64,000 bases of DNA from an uncultured Flavobacteriales bacterium. Its GTDB lineage: Bacteria; Bacteroidota; Bacteroidia; CAIKAF01. The position numbers were made by a program, and so were the translations under genes. Numbering within the stretch: position 1 is the stretch's first letter; the number at the start of each line of letters is the position of its first letter. Below, one piece after another: positions 36,155-45,438 of the stretch. The notes beneath the pieces are model-generated. The model saw only the letters and a program-made list of their open reading frames with translations, ran no database searches and was not told the origin of the DNA. Location of the stretch: contig CAILUT010000031.1 in assembly GCA_903837495.1 (NCBI GenBank), positions 85,771 through 149,770 of the forward strand, in the 5' to 3' direction.

Positions 36155-36703
36155 ATGAGCAAAGCAACCTTATTGGCTAAATTTACCGACCCAGACACCT
36201 GCTTGCATGCCTGCGAGCATCTGGTTCAGAGCGGAGTAAAAGTGCGCGAAGTGTATTCCCCTTTTCCGATCCACGGAATCGATGGAGTGCTAAGCATACC
36301 TAAGACTCGGATTTCAACCGCTGCATTTTTCTATGGAGTAACAGGAACCACCTTAGGCTTTTTGATGATGTGGTACATGAATGTGCAAGATTGGCCGATG
36401 GACATTGGCGGCAAGCCCAGTTTCTCGCTGTTGACCAACCTACCTGCCTTTGTGCCGGTTGGATTTGAAATCACCATATTGATTGCCGCCCATGGCATGA
36501 TCGGCAGTTTCTTTCTTGCAACCCGTCTTTTTCCGGGCATGCCAGCAAGAAATCCAGAACCCAGGTCAACCAACGACTTGTTTGTGGTTGAAATTGTGGG
36601 TACCGACAACCCCGGCACTGTTTTGAACGATTTGAAATCGGATTTAATGAACCATGGAGCCATTGAATGCTCTGACGACGTGCTTCGCTACGAAGACCAA
36701 TAA
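36155..36703 (+). CDS. actD: Alternative complex III subunit D (DUF3341)
   Basis: 182 residues with two membrane spans in the middle (FYGVTGTTLGFLMMWYM and LPAFVPVGFEITILIAAHGM), flanked by soluble ends; the N-terminal part (YSPFPIHGIDGVLSIPKTR) is the DUF3341 signature. It is a structural membrane subunit of alternative complex III that packs near ActC and ActF. Position in the usual act order confirms it. Confidence 0.92.
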   Translation: MSKATLLAKFTDPDTCLHACEHLVQSGVKVREVYSPFPIHGIDGVLSIPKTRISTAAFFYGVTGTTLGFLMMWYMNVQDWPMDIGGKPSFSLLTNLPAFVPVGFEITILIAAHGMIGSFFLATRLFPGMPARNPEPRSTNDLFVVEIVGTDNPGTVLNDLKSDLMNHGAIECSDDVLRYEDQ

Positions 36704-36715
36704 TTACCGGAATCT

Positions 36716-37375
36716 ATGAAACGGAACTCTCGCTTTTCTTTTGCCTTAATCCTGGCTGCCACGGCCACCGGTTTGTTCTCTTGCATCAAAACCGACCCCA
36801 ACAGCCCTGGGTACGAATACATGCCCGACATGTATTACAGCATTGCCTACCGTCCGGGCGAAGCCAACCCCAATTTTGCCGACGGCAAAACCAATCAACC
36901 TCCGGTTAATGGAACGGTGGCCCAATCCAAAGACTCTTTAGGCCTAATCAACTTTGGGGCGTTTCCGTATGCCAACACGCCTGAAGGTCGGGAAAAAGCC
37001 ATCTTAGAATCGAAAAACCCGCTGGGACGCTCTGCCTACCACCTAGCCGAAGGCGAGCGCCTGTACAACGTTTATTGCATTGCTTGCCATGGCAAAGAGG
37101 GCAAAGGCGACGGTACTGTTGTTAAGGTCTTGTTGGCCAAAGAAAACTACGGTCTTCAACCTCCCGCTTACAGCAGCGAACAGCTTAAAAACATTTCGGA
37201 AGGCCAGATTTTCTATGCCATGCACTTTGGCAAAGGAAACATGGGCAGCTATGCCTCTCAGCTCTCGGCGGTAGAACGCTGGCAAATTACCCGCTTTGTA
37301 CAAACCCTGCAAAATCCGGTGGCGACCTCCGACAGCACAGCTGCAGCTGCTGCCGACACCACCGCTATGAAATAA
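36716..37375 (+). CDS. actE: Alternative complex III subunit E, monoheme cytochrome c lipoprotein
   Basis: 219 residues. The lipoprotein signal peptide ends LFSC with Cys23 as the likely lipid-anchored residue. One C-x-x-C-H site (CIACHGKEGKGDG) and a distal Met (KGNMGSYASQL) form a class I cytochrome c, with YNVYCIACHG typical of ActE. It passes electrons from ActA to the oxidase or a soluble cytochrome. The C-terminal tail is rich in Ala, Ser, Thr and Asp. Confidence 0.92.
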   Translation: MKRNSRFSFALILAATATGLFSCIKTDPNSPGYEYMPDMYYSIAYRPGEANPNFADGKTNQPPVNGTVAQSKDSLGLINFGAFPYANTPEGREKAILESKNPLGRSAYHLAEGERLYNVYCIACHGKEGKGDGTVVKVLLAKENYGLQPPAYSSEQLKNISEGQIFYAMHFGKGNMGSYASQLSAVERWQITRFVQTLQNPVATSDSTAAAAADTTAMK

Positions 37376-37404
37376 CATTAGATAACCGACTAGAAGCTAC
37401 GCGT

Positions 37405-38580
37405 ATGAACTTTTCTTTGCCCGGTAAAATTCGAAACATATTGATGGCCGTCATGGGCGTTGGTCTGCTTGCCCTGATTGGCACCTTTATTATTGACCCT
37501 CAATACGGTTGGGCCAACCTGCTGCTGAATGCCTTTTGGTTTACTGCTATCTCGTTGGCGGCCACGTTCTTTGTTGCTGTTCACTATGTGGGCGAAGGCG
37601 GCTGGCATATCGGATTCAAGCGGGTGCCCGAAGCCATGGGCCAATACCTGCCCATTGGCAGCGGCATTTTGCTGCTTGTGGTTTTGGGCGGCTATTTTCA
37701 CATTCACCACCTGTGGCATTGGCTAGATCCTGAAGTTCAAGCCAACGATGTTATTTACAACACCTCGGGCAAAAAGGTTTGGCTGCAAAACGAGTTTTGG
37801 CTGATCCGCACCTTGGTGTACTTAGGTGGCTGGATTTTCTTCGCCAATAAACTGCGGGCACTTTCGCTGAAAGAAGACCTAGAAGGCGGCATGAGCAGCC
37901 ATAAATTGGCCTACCAGTGGTCGGCCGGGTTCCTCGTGTTCTTCGCCGTTACCTCTTCCACCTCCTCTTGGGATTGGCTTATGTCCTTGGATTTTCACTG
38001 GTTCAGCACGTTGTTTGGCTGGTATGTTTTCGCCGGTTTCTTTGTGTCGGCTTTAACCACCATGCTGTTGCTGGTACTTTGGCTAAAACAAAACGGCTAT
38101 ATGCCTCACCTAAACCAAAGCCACATCCACGATTTGGCAAAAATGATGTTCGCTTTTAGCATTTTTTGGACCTACCTGTGGTTCTCTCAATACATGCTGA
38201 TTTGGTATTCCAACATTCCAGAAGAGATCAACTATTTCTTAGAGCGTTTTAGCACCGGTTACCAACCCTGGATGGTGTTGATGTTGGGCATCAATTTTGC
38301 CTTCCCTTTGATTGTTATGATGCACCGGGACGCAAAACGAAACTACAAACTGGCTTTCTTTGCTGGAGTGGTGGTTTTGTTGGGCCACTTTATTGATATG
38401 TATCAAATTATTATGCCTGGAGCCATGGCCAAATATGTGCCTGTCAGCATTTTGTCGGTGTTGGCCATGCTGGGCTTTATGGCTCTGTTTCTGTTCTTTA
38501 CTTTCCGTGCATTATCGAAGGCGGCATTGGTTCCCAAGAACCATCCTTTCTTGAACGAAAGCAAACAACATCATATTTAA
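37405..38580 (+). CDS. actF: Alternative complex III subunit F
   Basis: A 391-residue membrane protein with about ten spans, related to ActC but shorter. GGWHIGFKRVPEAMGQYLPI, SSTSSWDWLMSLDFHWFSTL and YMLIWYSNIPEEINYF are conserved ActF segments. In the known structures it lies next to ActC and may take part in proton movement. It is followed after 43 bases by the oxidase genes, the order seen where the two complexes form a supercomplex. Confidence 0.93.
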   Translation: MNFSLPGKIRNILMAVMGVGLLALIGTFIIDPQYGWANLLLNAFWFTAISLAATFFVAVHYVGEGGWHIGFKRVPEAMGQYLPIGSGILLLVVLGGYFHIHHLWHWLDPEVQANDVIYNTSGKKVWLQNEFWLIRTLVYLGGWIFFANKLRALSLKEDLEGGMSSHKLAYQWSAGFLVFFAVTSSTSSWDWLMSLDFHWFSTLFGWYVFAGFFVSALTTMLLLVLWLKQNGYMPHLNQSHIHDLAKMMFAFSIFWTYLWFSQYMLIWYSNIPEEINYFLERFSTGYQPWMVLMLGINFAFPLIVMMHRDAKRNYKLAFFAGVVVLLGHFIDMYQIIMPGAMAKYVPVSILSVLAMLGFMALFLFFTFRALSKAALVPKNHPFLNESKQHHI

Positions 38581-38623
38581 ACCTCTTGACCCTGATTTCT
38601 GTTACTCTTTTAACCGATCAACG

Positions 38624-39838
38624 ATGCTTTTGAACCTTATTTTATTTGCGGTTGTCATACTGGCCATCATCACATCGGCCCGTTTGCTCTTGGTATTCCA
38701 GTTTGCCGCTGAATTGCGGGGCAAAAAGGCCCATGAAATTTCGGATTCCGAGAACAACATGAACGCCTTGCTTACCCTGCTTTCTTTGGTAGGCCTGTTC
38801 GCAATGTTCTTTTACCTGACCGCCACGTACTACAATGAAAAGTACATACCCGGAGCTGCTTCTGAGCACGGAGTAGAGGTGGACAGTTTATTGAACCTAA
38901 ACTTTATTGTTATTACCCTGGCGTTCTTCATCACTCAGTTGTTGCTGATGTGGTTTGCCTACAAATACCGCTACAACAAAAAACGCCGGGCCACCCACTA
39001 TGCACACAACGACAAATTGGAAATGATTTGGACCGTTGTTCCCGCAATTGTGATGGCTGTTTTGGTTTTGAAAGGCCTTATTGTATGGAACCACACCACC
39101 AATCCCAGCCCCGATAAAAACACGCTTAACTTGGAACTGTACGCCCGTCAGTTCGATTGGACGGCCCGGTATTCTGGCAAAGACAACGCATTAGGAAAAG
39201 CCAGCTACACCATGATCAATGGTGGAAACATTCTGGGCTTGATTTCGGCGGATGCCATTCAAGAACAACTCACTATTGTTCGCGGCGATTCATTGGTTGT
39301 AGATTCTACCGTAACCCTTGGATTTTTGCCGGCAGAAAAATTAGAGGACGAAAAAACACGCTTGCGCCGTTTGGTACACCAAATTCGCACGGTGGCCGAG
39401 TTTGATTATCAATTCAAATCGGGTTCCGAATCGTATGCGGCCAGCCACGACGATGTTTTGGTGCGCGACACCATTATTTTGCCGGTAAACCGCCCCGTGA
39501 AATTGCACATGCGCTCTCAGGACGTCATTCACAGTGCTTATTTGCCCCATTTCCGGGTGCACATGTACTGTGTGCCTGGTTCTGAAACCTATTTCGCCTT
39601 TAAGCCCATCACCACGACCAAGGAGATGAAGAAGAAATTGAACGACCCCGAATTTGAATACCGTTTGTACTGCAACAACATTTGCGGTTCAACCCACTTC
39701 AACATGATGTTGCCTGTCCGTGTTGTTTCTGAAAAGGAATACGCTGCCTGGTTGTCTGCGAAATCCACTTTTGCCGACGAAACCAAAACCCGTCTTGCCA
39801 AGATGGGCCTAAAATCAAACTTCGCCAAAAACAATTGA
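38624..39838 (+). CDS. coxB: Cytochrome c oxidase subunit II
   Basis: 404 residues, longer than common subunit II. Three hydrophobic segments lie in the first 170 residues, one more than usual. The periplasmic cupredoxin domain holds the CuA site: a distal His in SQDVIHSAYLPHF, then YCNNICGSTHFNMML with the C-x3-C-x3-H-x2-M ligands. ARQFDWTARYSG is the usual aromatic region for electron entry. No fused cytochrome c domain is present, consistent with direct electron delivery from ActE or ActA. Confidence 0.93.
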   Translation: MLLNLILFAVVILAIITSARLLLVFQFAAELRGKKAHEISDSENNMNALLTLLSLVGLFAMFFYLTATYYNEKYIPGAASEHGVEVDSLLNLNFIVITLAFFITQLLLMWFAYKYRYNKKRRATHYAHNDKLEMIWTVVPAIVMAVLVLKGLIVWNHTTNPSPDKNTLNLELYARQFDWTARYSGKDNALGKASYTMINGGNILGLISADAIQEQLTIVRGDSLVVDSTVTLGFLPAEKLEDEKTRLRRLVHQIRTVAEFDYQFKSGSESYAASHDDVLVRDTIILPVNRPVKLHMRSQDVIHSAYLPHFRVHMYCVPGSETYFAFKPITTTKEMKKKLNDPEFEYRLYCNNICGSTHFNMMLPVRVVSEKEYAAWLSAKSTFADETKTRLAKMGLKSNFAKNN

Positions 39839-39857
39839 TAACTCGATTAAATCAGCT

Positions 39858-41729
39858 ATGAGCGAGCAAACACACAATCCAGCCGTTGATGGACACCTAA
39901 GTCAAGAGGTCCACGAATCGCACTCGGTTCAGCACGGGCACGACGAGCATGCACACCATGGGCACGAGGACCACGGCCATCACCACAAAGAAAGCTTCAT
40001 TACGAAGTACATCTTTAGCCAAGACCACAAAATGATTGCCAAGCAGTTCCTGATTACAGGAATGTTTATGGGCCTTGTGGGTATGATGCTGTCCATTTTC
40101 TTCCGCCTACAATTGGGCTGGCCCGGCCAATCCATGCCCATTCTTGAAACGTTTTTGGGCAAATGGGCCCCCGACGGGGTGTTGGACCCCAATTTTTACC
40201 TGGCCGCAGTAACCATACATGGAACCATTTTGGTGTTTATGGTATTGACAGCCGGTTTGTCAGGAACCTTTTCAAACCTGCTTATTCCCCTTCAATTGGG
40301 TGCCCGCGACATGGCCTCTCCCTTCCTAAACATGTTGTCGTATTGGTTCTTCTTCCTGTCTAGCCTATTGATGATGACCTCTTTGTTTGTTGAAACAGGC
40401 CCTGCCAGCTCCGGCTGGACCGTCTATCCTCCATTGTCTGCCTTGCCCGAAGCCTCACCCGGTTCTGGCTTAGGAATGACCTTGTGGCTGTTCTCGATTA
40501 TTGCCTTTATTGTATCGGTATTGACAGGCGGTTTGAACTACATTACCACGGTGATGAACCTGCGTACCAAAGGGATGTCCATGACGCGCATGCCCCTAAC
40601 CGTTTGGGCCTTTTTAATTACCGCAATTTTAGGACTTCTTTCGTTCCCAGTTTTGCTTGGTGCAGGCCTGCTTTTGCTTTTTGACCGCTCTATGGGAACC
40701 AGCTTTTATCTGTCTGACATTTACGTGTCGGGGCAAGCCTTGGAACAAACCGGCGGAAGCCCCGTTCTTTACCAACACTTGTTTTGGTTTTTAGGCCACC
40801 CCGAGGTGTATATTATTCTGCTTCCTTCTTTGGGAATTACCTCTGAAGTGTTGGCGGTAAACGCCCGCAAACCCATCTTTGGCTACCGGGCCATGATTGG
40901 TTCTATGTTGGCCATTGCCTTCCTTTCCTTCATCGTTTGGGGGCACCACATGTATGTAACCGGCATGGACCCGCTTTTGGGTTCGGTTTTCACCTTCACC
41001 ACGCTGTTGATTGCCATTCCTTCGGCCATCAAAGCCTTTAACTACATCACCACGCTTTGGAAAGGAAACATTGTGTTTACCCCCGGTATGTTGTTCGCCA
41101 TTGGTGTAGTTTCGCTCTTTATTACGGGCGGTTTAACGGGCATCATTTTGGCCGACAGCGCCCTGGACGTGAATTTGCACCACACCTATTTTGTGGTAGC
41201 CCACTTCCACATTGTTATGGGCGTAGCCTCGATGTTCGGCACCTTTGCGGGCGTTTACCACTGGTTCCCCAAAATGTTTGGCCGCATGATGAACAAAAAA
41301 CTGGGCTATCTGCACTTCTGGGTAACCTTGATTTCGGCCTACGGGGTGTTTTTCCCTATGCATTACATGGGCTTGGCCGGCGTTCCCCGCCGTTATTATC
41401 AGAACTTTGAATTCTTCAGTGGATTCTCTGATTTGAACATGGTGATTTCCATCTTCGCCATTGTGGGCGGACTGGTACAGTTCGTCTTTGTGTTCAATTT
41501 CTTCTACTCCATGTTCAAAGGGCCAAAGGCTCCACAAAATCCGTGGAATTCTGCAACCTTAGAATGGACTACCCCCGTTAAGCATTTGCATGGCAACTGG
41601 CCCGGCGAAATACCTACGGTACACCGCTGGCCTTACGATTACAGCTTGCCCAACGGCGAGGAGCGGGACTTCATTCCACAAGACGAGCCGCTCAGCGAAA
41701 AGGAGAAGCAGGCCGAGCCAGCGCATTAA
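39858..41729 (+). CDS. coxA: Cytochrome c oxidase subunit I
   Basis: A 623-residue heme-copper oxidase core subunit with twelve expected spans. FLGHPEVYIILLPSLGI carries the CuB histidine and the cross-linked tyrosine, VWGHHMYVTGMD the next two CuB histidines, and HHTYFVVAHFHIVMG the heme a3 and heme a ligands. The HPEVY motif marks an A-family (aa3-type) enzyme. The first 45 residues are unusual: about a dozen His with Asp, Glu and Gly. It ends the act-cox operon at a strong terminator. Confidence 0.95.
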   Translation: MSEQTHNPAVDGHLSQEVHESHSVQHGHDEHAHHGHEDHGHHHKESFITKYIFSQDHKMIAKQFLITGMFMGLVGMMLSIFFRLQLGWPGQSMPILETFLGKWAPDGVLDPNFYLAAVTIHGTILVFMVLTAGLSGTFSNLLIPLQLGARDMASPFLNMLSYWFFFLSSLLMMTSLFVETGPASSGWTVYPPLSALPEASPGSGLGMTLWLFSIIAFIVSVLTGGLNYITTVMNLRTKGMSMTRMPLTVWAFLITAILGLLSFPVLLGAGLLLLFDRSMGTSFYLSDIYVSGQALEQTGGSPVLYQHLFWFLGHPEVYIILLPSLGITSEVLAVNARKPIFGYRAMIGSMLAIAFLSFIVWGHHMYVTGMDPLLGSVFTFTTLLIAIPSAIKAFNYITTLWKGNIVFTPGMLFAIGVVSLFITGGLTGIILADSALDVNLHHTYFVVAHFHIVMGVASMFGTFAGVYHWFPKMFGRMMNKKLGYLHFWVTLISAYGVFFPMHYMGLAGVPRRYYQNFEFFSGFSDLNMVISIFAIVGGLVQFVFVFNFFYSMFKGPKAPQNPWNSATLEWTTPVKHLHGNWPGEIPTVHRWPYDYSLPNGEERDFIPQDEPLSEKEKQAEPAH

Positions 41730-41743
41730 CATTGAATTTAGAA

Positions 41744-41768
41744 GCCCTGCATTGCGGGGCTTTTTTTT
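41744..41768 (+). terminator. Rho-independent terminator after coxA
   Basis: GCCCTGC-ATT-GCGGGGC forms a seven-pair stem (one G-T pair) followed directly by eight T residues. It lies 15 bases after the coxA stop and closes the act-cox operon. Confidence 0.9.
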
Positions 41769-41781
41769 GAAGGTTATTTGG

Positions 41782-41922
41782 GCGGCTGCCGGGCTTTCCG
41801 CGCTAGTCCGCAGGTGCCAAAAGGCTGGCCCAGCGGGTTTGCGGGGGCTCCTAAAGTCGCCTCCGCACCCAGCGGGCCAGGCTTCGGCACCTTTGCGTGC
41901 TAGCCACGTCAATCCCTGCCGC
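41782..41922 (-). repeat. Structured hairpin element, copy 4
   Basis: Read on the minus strand it begins GCGGCAGGGATTGACG and ends GCGGAAAGCCCGGCAGCCGC. Long arms pair (GGTGCC with GGCACC; AGCCTGGCCC with GGGCCAGCC); below the apex GCGG pairs with CCGC. Apex GGCGACTTTAGGAGCC is the minus strand of 41846-41861, with a UUUA tetraloop. It begins 13 bases after the coxA terminator. Confidence 0.87.
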
Positions 41923-42140
41923 GGGCTCCTCATGCCAGAAAAAAGTATGGTTTATGGCGGCTTCTCAAATTTGATGGGTTCTTTCAAAATTTTCTACCAC
42001 TACAAGTCAAAAACCCCCATTCATAAGCTCCTCGGTTATGCCTAAAGGTTTAACCTAAATCGGTTTAAATTTGGCGTTACAGATTATTATTAACAATTTT
42101 GTCCGGACAACTTGATTTTTTTTAACATAACTAACTGACA
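41923..42140. other. Upstream region of the exported-protein operon
   Basis: No gene. AT-rich DNA with a TAAATTTG box at 42066-42073 about 70 bases before ATG 42141. A TTTAGG/CCTAAA pair around 42038-42055 is a weak inverted repeat. Confidence 0.45.
42066..42073 (+). promoter_or_regulatory. Candidate -7 promoter box of the exported-protein operon
   Basis: TAAATTTG matches TAnnTTTG and lies 67 bases before ATG 42141; it is the only good match in the gap. Confidence 0.45.
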
Positions 42141-43511
42141 ATGAATCTAAGAGCCTACTTACCTACCCTTTTGGGTCTAACCATGTTCTCTGGGCTACAA
42201 GCACAAGACGCACCATCTCCTTTGGATTACCGTAGAAGTTCTATGACTATGGTCTTGATTGAAGACGATGATTTGGGCAAAAGCAAAGATTTAGTAATTA
42301 AATCGTACAATTCGTATCCGTTTCCCGACAAATACAACAAACACGAAATTGCCGACAAGAAATTTGATGCTTCTGCCATCAAATTGACCGATGCTGAATT
42401 TTTAGCTGCCGGATTTTTCAAAGACACCTTCAAAACGCCCATGGACTTTTTGAAGGCAGCCAAATTTCCATTGCGCCCATTACGCTATTTGAAAGCCGAT
42501 AGTTCTGTAGCCGTTCAGGGGCCGGATAAAGCAGAGTTGCTGCAACTTAAATTGCAGAAATACATCAGCCAAAAGAACATTGCACGCCAAATGTTTGATA
42601 CTTGGTTTAACCGGAAAGGGAATGACTTAAATATCAACCTTTTGCTCGAGAGAGGTAAATATTCTGCCTCGGCCGAAAAAATGGATGATGCGAAACAAGC
42701 AGGACTTGAAGCAAATCTATACGAAGACTACGATTTGATTTCGAACACCTACACCGTTTTTCAAAAGCTAAATTTCTTCCCAAATGAGCCCGTTGCTCGA
42801 TTGGCCCGTGATTTGGCGAAGGCCGAAGCAAGGAAGAAAATGGCAGCTATGCCTCCTGCAATGCTTCAAAAATCCCTAGACCAATTGGATACCGTTTATG
42901 AAAGAACGAAAGAGGGTTATACGGTTATTTGTACCTCATTCTTGTATCAATTGGAATGGGATGCGGACATTGCCGGAAAATTCAAAGGTTATGTTTTGAA
43001 TGAAACATTGAAAGATCAGCGAGGTCAAATTTGGGATACCACTTCAATTTTCAAGATCAAATTTGTAGGCAAATCAACCACCAGCTCGATTGTTACCTTT
43101 AAAATTGGCGAAAAGCGCACCGAAGAGCAAATCATTGATTTGCAAATCAAACGCGTAATGGACAACTCCTTGGCTCGCCTTCAAAAGAACCACGTTCAAT
43201 TCCGTCCGGTAGCTCCAGTTTCTAGCGCAGGACCGGTAACTGCAAGAATTGGCATGAAAGAAGGAGTTGAAGCAAAACAAACCTTTGAGGTTTTTGCTAT
43301 CGAGTTTAATGAATTCGGATTCCCTCGCTACAAGTCTGTAGGCAAACTTAAAGTAGACAGCAAGCAGCCTATTTGGGACAACCGCATTGGTGCTGACCAA
43401 GAGCCTGTTTTAGATGAAGCCGGAAATCCAGTAACCGGACCAGCATTCACTACGTTTGCCGGAGGTAAAAAGGTTCAACCTTCCATCAACTTCTTACGCT
43501 TGCTTAAATAA
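42141..43511 (+). CDS. Uncharacterised exported protein (operon gene 1)
   Basis: 456 residues with a clear signal peptide (AYLPTLLGLTMFSGLQAQ, cleavage likely after AQ). No recognised domain. The mature part is mixed alpha/beta and rich in Lys, Asp and Phe; a basic helix region (ARDLAKAEARKKMAAMPPAM) lies near residue 230, and a later part (MKEGVEAKQTFEVFAIEFNE) resembles short beta barrels of secreted adaptor proteins, such as CsgG-associated factors, only in broad pattern. It heads five exported genes in the same direction with small gaps, which suggests one envelope system. Function unknown. Confidence 0.8.
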   Translation: MNLRAYLPTLLGLTMFSGLQAQDAPSPLDYRRSSMTMVLIEDDDLGKSKDLVIKSYNSYPFPDKYNKHEIADKKFDASAIKLTDAEFLAAGFFKDTFKTPMDFLKAAKFPLRPLRYLKADSSVAVQGPDKAELLQLKLQKYISQKNIARQMFDTWFNRKGNDLNINLLLERGKYSASAEKMDDAKQAGLEANLYEDYDLISNTYTVFQKLNFFPNEPVARLARDLAKAEARKKMAAMPPAMLQKSLDQLDTVYERTKEGYTVICTSFLYQLEWDADIAGKFKGYVLNETLKDQRGQIWDTTSIFKIKFVGKSTTSSIVTFKIGEKRTEEQIIDLQIKRVMDNSLARLQKNHVQFRPVAPVSSAGPVTARIGMKEGVEAKQTFEVFAIEFNEFGFPRYKSVGKLKVDSKQPIWDNRIGADQEPVLDEAGNPVTGPAFTTFAGGKKVQPSINFLRLLK

Positions 43512-43532
43512 TTGAGACTTAAATTTTTAGTT

Positions 43533-44930
43533 ATGAAGAATCAACTTTTAAAGATTGTTATTGCTTTCTCCCTATTAACAAGCCCAATCGTAGGCTTTGC
43601 ACAAAACGAACCTTGGTTTGAAACCGATCCGTTCAAAGGCATTCAGTTGTGGGGCGAAACCAAAGGAGATTACATCAAAGTAGATGTAACTTGTTCTGCG
43701 CCTTCCGTTCCTGAAGCGTTATTGGAAGCAAGAAAATTGGCGCTTTACACCTACATTTTTGTTGGCTTTGACGCAGCAGTAACCAAACTTGCCGAATCTT
43801 CTGTATATGAACAGGATAAAGATTTCTTCATTGCTTACATCAATGAAGAAGGAAAAGGTCTTCGTTTTGCAGAAGGAAAAATCAATACATCAAAGCCTGG
43901 AGGCGAGGTGAAAATTGAAAAGAAGAAAATGGTTAAGCTGACGACTTCGGTAACCCTTAAAATTACCGAAATCCGTAAAGACCTTGAAGCCCAAGGGAAA
44001 ATCAAATCCATGGCCGACTTGAAGGAAACCCTAGGTGAAATCACAGTTGTTGTTCGCCCGAACGACGAATGGCTGAAGAGGTTAGGTGGCCTTACGTTTG
44101 AAGACAATCAAGGGTCTAAAGCACCAAAACGCGATTACTCACGTCTGTCTGAAAATAAAGATTACAACCATATTCTTCAGAGTATTCGTGTGAATCTTGG
44201 CGAAGGGTTTAAAATTGATGACATCAACACTCAACTTGCGAACGGCAATAATGAAGTGATGCGCGATAAACTCTCTGATGATGTTGACCTACAAGAATCT
44301 GCGGAAGATATGTTGGCTAGAACGCTACAAGCCGACATCTATCTTGAAGTGAACTTCACAGAAGAATCGGTTGACGGAGGTACTGCTAAGCAAATGACCG
44401 TTTCTTTTACTGGTATTGATGCTTACAGCAATTCTTCTTCAGATATGCCAGGGCGTTCTGTAACAAAACGTCTTGTGGGAGACAATAGAACAGGCCTTAT
44501 GGATGCCGCTTTGAAAGAGGCTAGCAACGACTTCCAAGCCAAGGCCTTGAAGTTTTTGACCAACCGTGAGGCAAAAGGCCTGGCTGGAAAGATTATTTTC
44601 AAAGTCGATGCAGGCGTAGATTTGAACTTTTCCTCAAAAATTAATGTCGGAGGTGACAAAATGACCTTCTCCGAACTTATTGACGAAGCTGCAGAAGAAT
44701 TGGCTTCAAAAGCTTCTCCTTTTGGAGCCCAAACAGGAACCCGTCGTGAATATGATGTTACCATTCCTGCCAAAACCAAAAACCGAAAAGGAAAGGAAGT
44801 TTCCAACAGCTTTGAAAAATTAGCTTCTAAAATCGAAACCTATGTGACGGAGGAGCTTAAAGATTTGCAAGCGGTTGTAAAAACCGTAGGTAAAGGAAAA
44901 GTCGTGGTTGTTTTTAAACCTGCAGAATAA
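43533..44930 (+). CDS. Uncharacterised exported protein (operon gene 2)
   Basis: 465 residues from ATG 43533; the in-frame start at 43512 would add a stretch before the signal peptide (QLLKIVIAFSLLTSPIVGFA). The segment VPEALLEARKLALYTYIFVG near residue 60 has the A-x-x-x-A periodicity of LPP20/FlgP-like domains, and ADIYLEVNFTEE and MTVSFTGIDAYSNSS recall the beta strands of TolB/CsgG-like N-terminal folds. These are pattern-level impressions, not family assignments. The distal quarter is Lys-rich. It begins 21 bases after gene 1. Confidence 0.78.
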   Translation: MKNQLLKIVIAFSLLTSPIVGFAQNEPWFETDPFKGIQLWGETKGDYIKVDVTCSAPSVPEALLEARKLALYTYIFVGFDAAVTKLAESSVYEQDKDFFIAYINEEGKGLRFAEGKINTSKPGGEVKIEKKKMVKLTTSVTLKITEIRKDLEAQGKIKSMADLKETLGEITVVVRPNDEWLKRLGGLTFEDNQGSKAPKRDYSRLSENKDYNHILQSIRVNLGEGFKIDDINTQLANGNNEVMRDKLSDDVDLQESAEDMLARTLQADIYLEVNFTEESVDGGTAKQMTVSFTGIDAYSNSSSDMPGRSVTKRLVGDNRTGLMDAALKEASNDFQAKALKFLTNREAKGLAGKIIFKVDAGVDLNFSSKINVGGDKMTFSELIDEAAEELASKASPFGAQTGTRREYDVTIPAKTKNRKGKEVSNSFEKLASKIETYVTEELKDLQAVVKTVGKGKVVVVFKPAE

Positions 44931-45428
44931 TTGAAAACTTCAACTTGTTTTGTGTCATCAGCCCTTCTATATGTTGGGCTGATGGCTTTTTTTTCGTGTA
45001 AGACACAGGAAACTTCTCGAGGAGCTCAATATACGTACGAAGTTTCATGCTTGGGTACCGAACTAGATGGCAGCATTACCGTTGAATCCTATGGTCTCGG
45101 TAAAAACTACGCAGACGCATCTGAACAAGCAATGAAGAACGCGGTTCATGCCGTTGTTTTCAAAGGCATTAAAATCGGTGTTGGCGGATGCAACAGCAGC
45201 CCCTTAATTCTTACCCCCCGTGCTCAAGAGAAATACGAGGATTATTTTGCCATTTTCTTCGCCGATAAAGGTCCTTATAAAGCCTTCGTTAGTCTGAAAG
45301 ATGAAACGGCGAAAAACAAGGCCGATCGGAATGTAAAAGAATCAAAACAAGCCGAACAGCGCATGGTTGTGGTTCGGGTGGAACGGCTAAAACTTAAAAA
45401 ACAATTAGAGAAAGACAATATAAAATAA
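44931..45428 (+). CDS. Uncharacterised lipoprotein (operon gene 3)
   Basis: 165 residues from TTG 44931, which directly follows the previous stop codon; GTG 44952 is an alternative start. The signal peptide ends MAFFSC, giving Cys22 or so as the likely lipidated residue. The mature part has an LPP20-like run (GLGKNYADASEQAMKNAVHA) and a basic C-terminal helix. Its first codons coincide with a strong terminator-like hairpin at 44956-44994. No homologous family recognised with confidence. Confidence 0.75.
   Translation: MKTSTCFVSSALLYVGLMAFFSCKTQETSRGAQYTYEVSCLGTELDGSITVESYGLGKNYADASEQAMKNAVHAVVFKGIKIGVGGCNSSPLILTPRAQEKYEDYFAIFFADKGPYKAFVSLKDETAKNKADRNVKESKQAEQRMVVVRVERLKLKKQLEKDNIK
44956..44994 (+). 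terminator. Terminator-like hairpin inside the lipoprotein signal sequence
   Basis: CATCAGCCC (44956-44964) and GGGCTGATG (44976-44984) pair perfectly over nine bases with an 11-base loop, and eight T follow at 44987-44994. It has the form of a Rho-independent terminator but lies within the coding sequence from TTG 44931. It may end most transcripts after gene 2, or act as an attenuator released when ribosomes cross it. Confidence 0.7.
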
Positions 45429-45438
45429 ACTACTCGAT

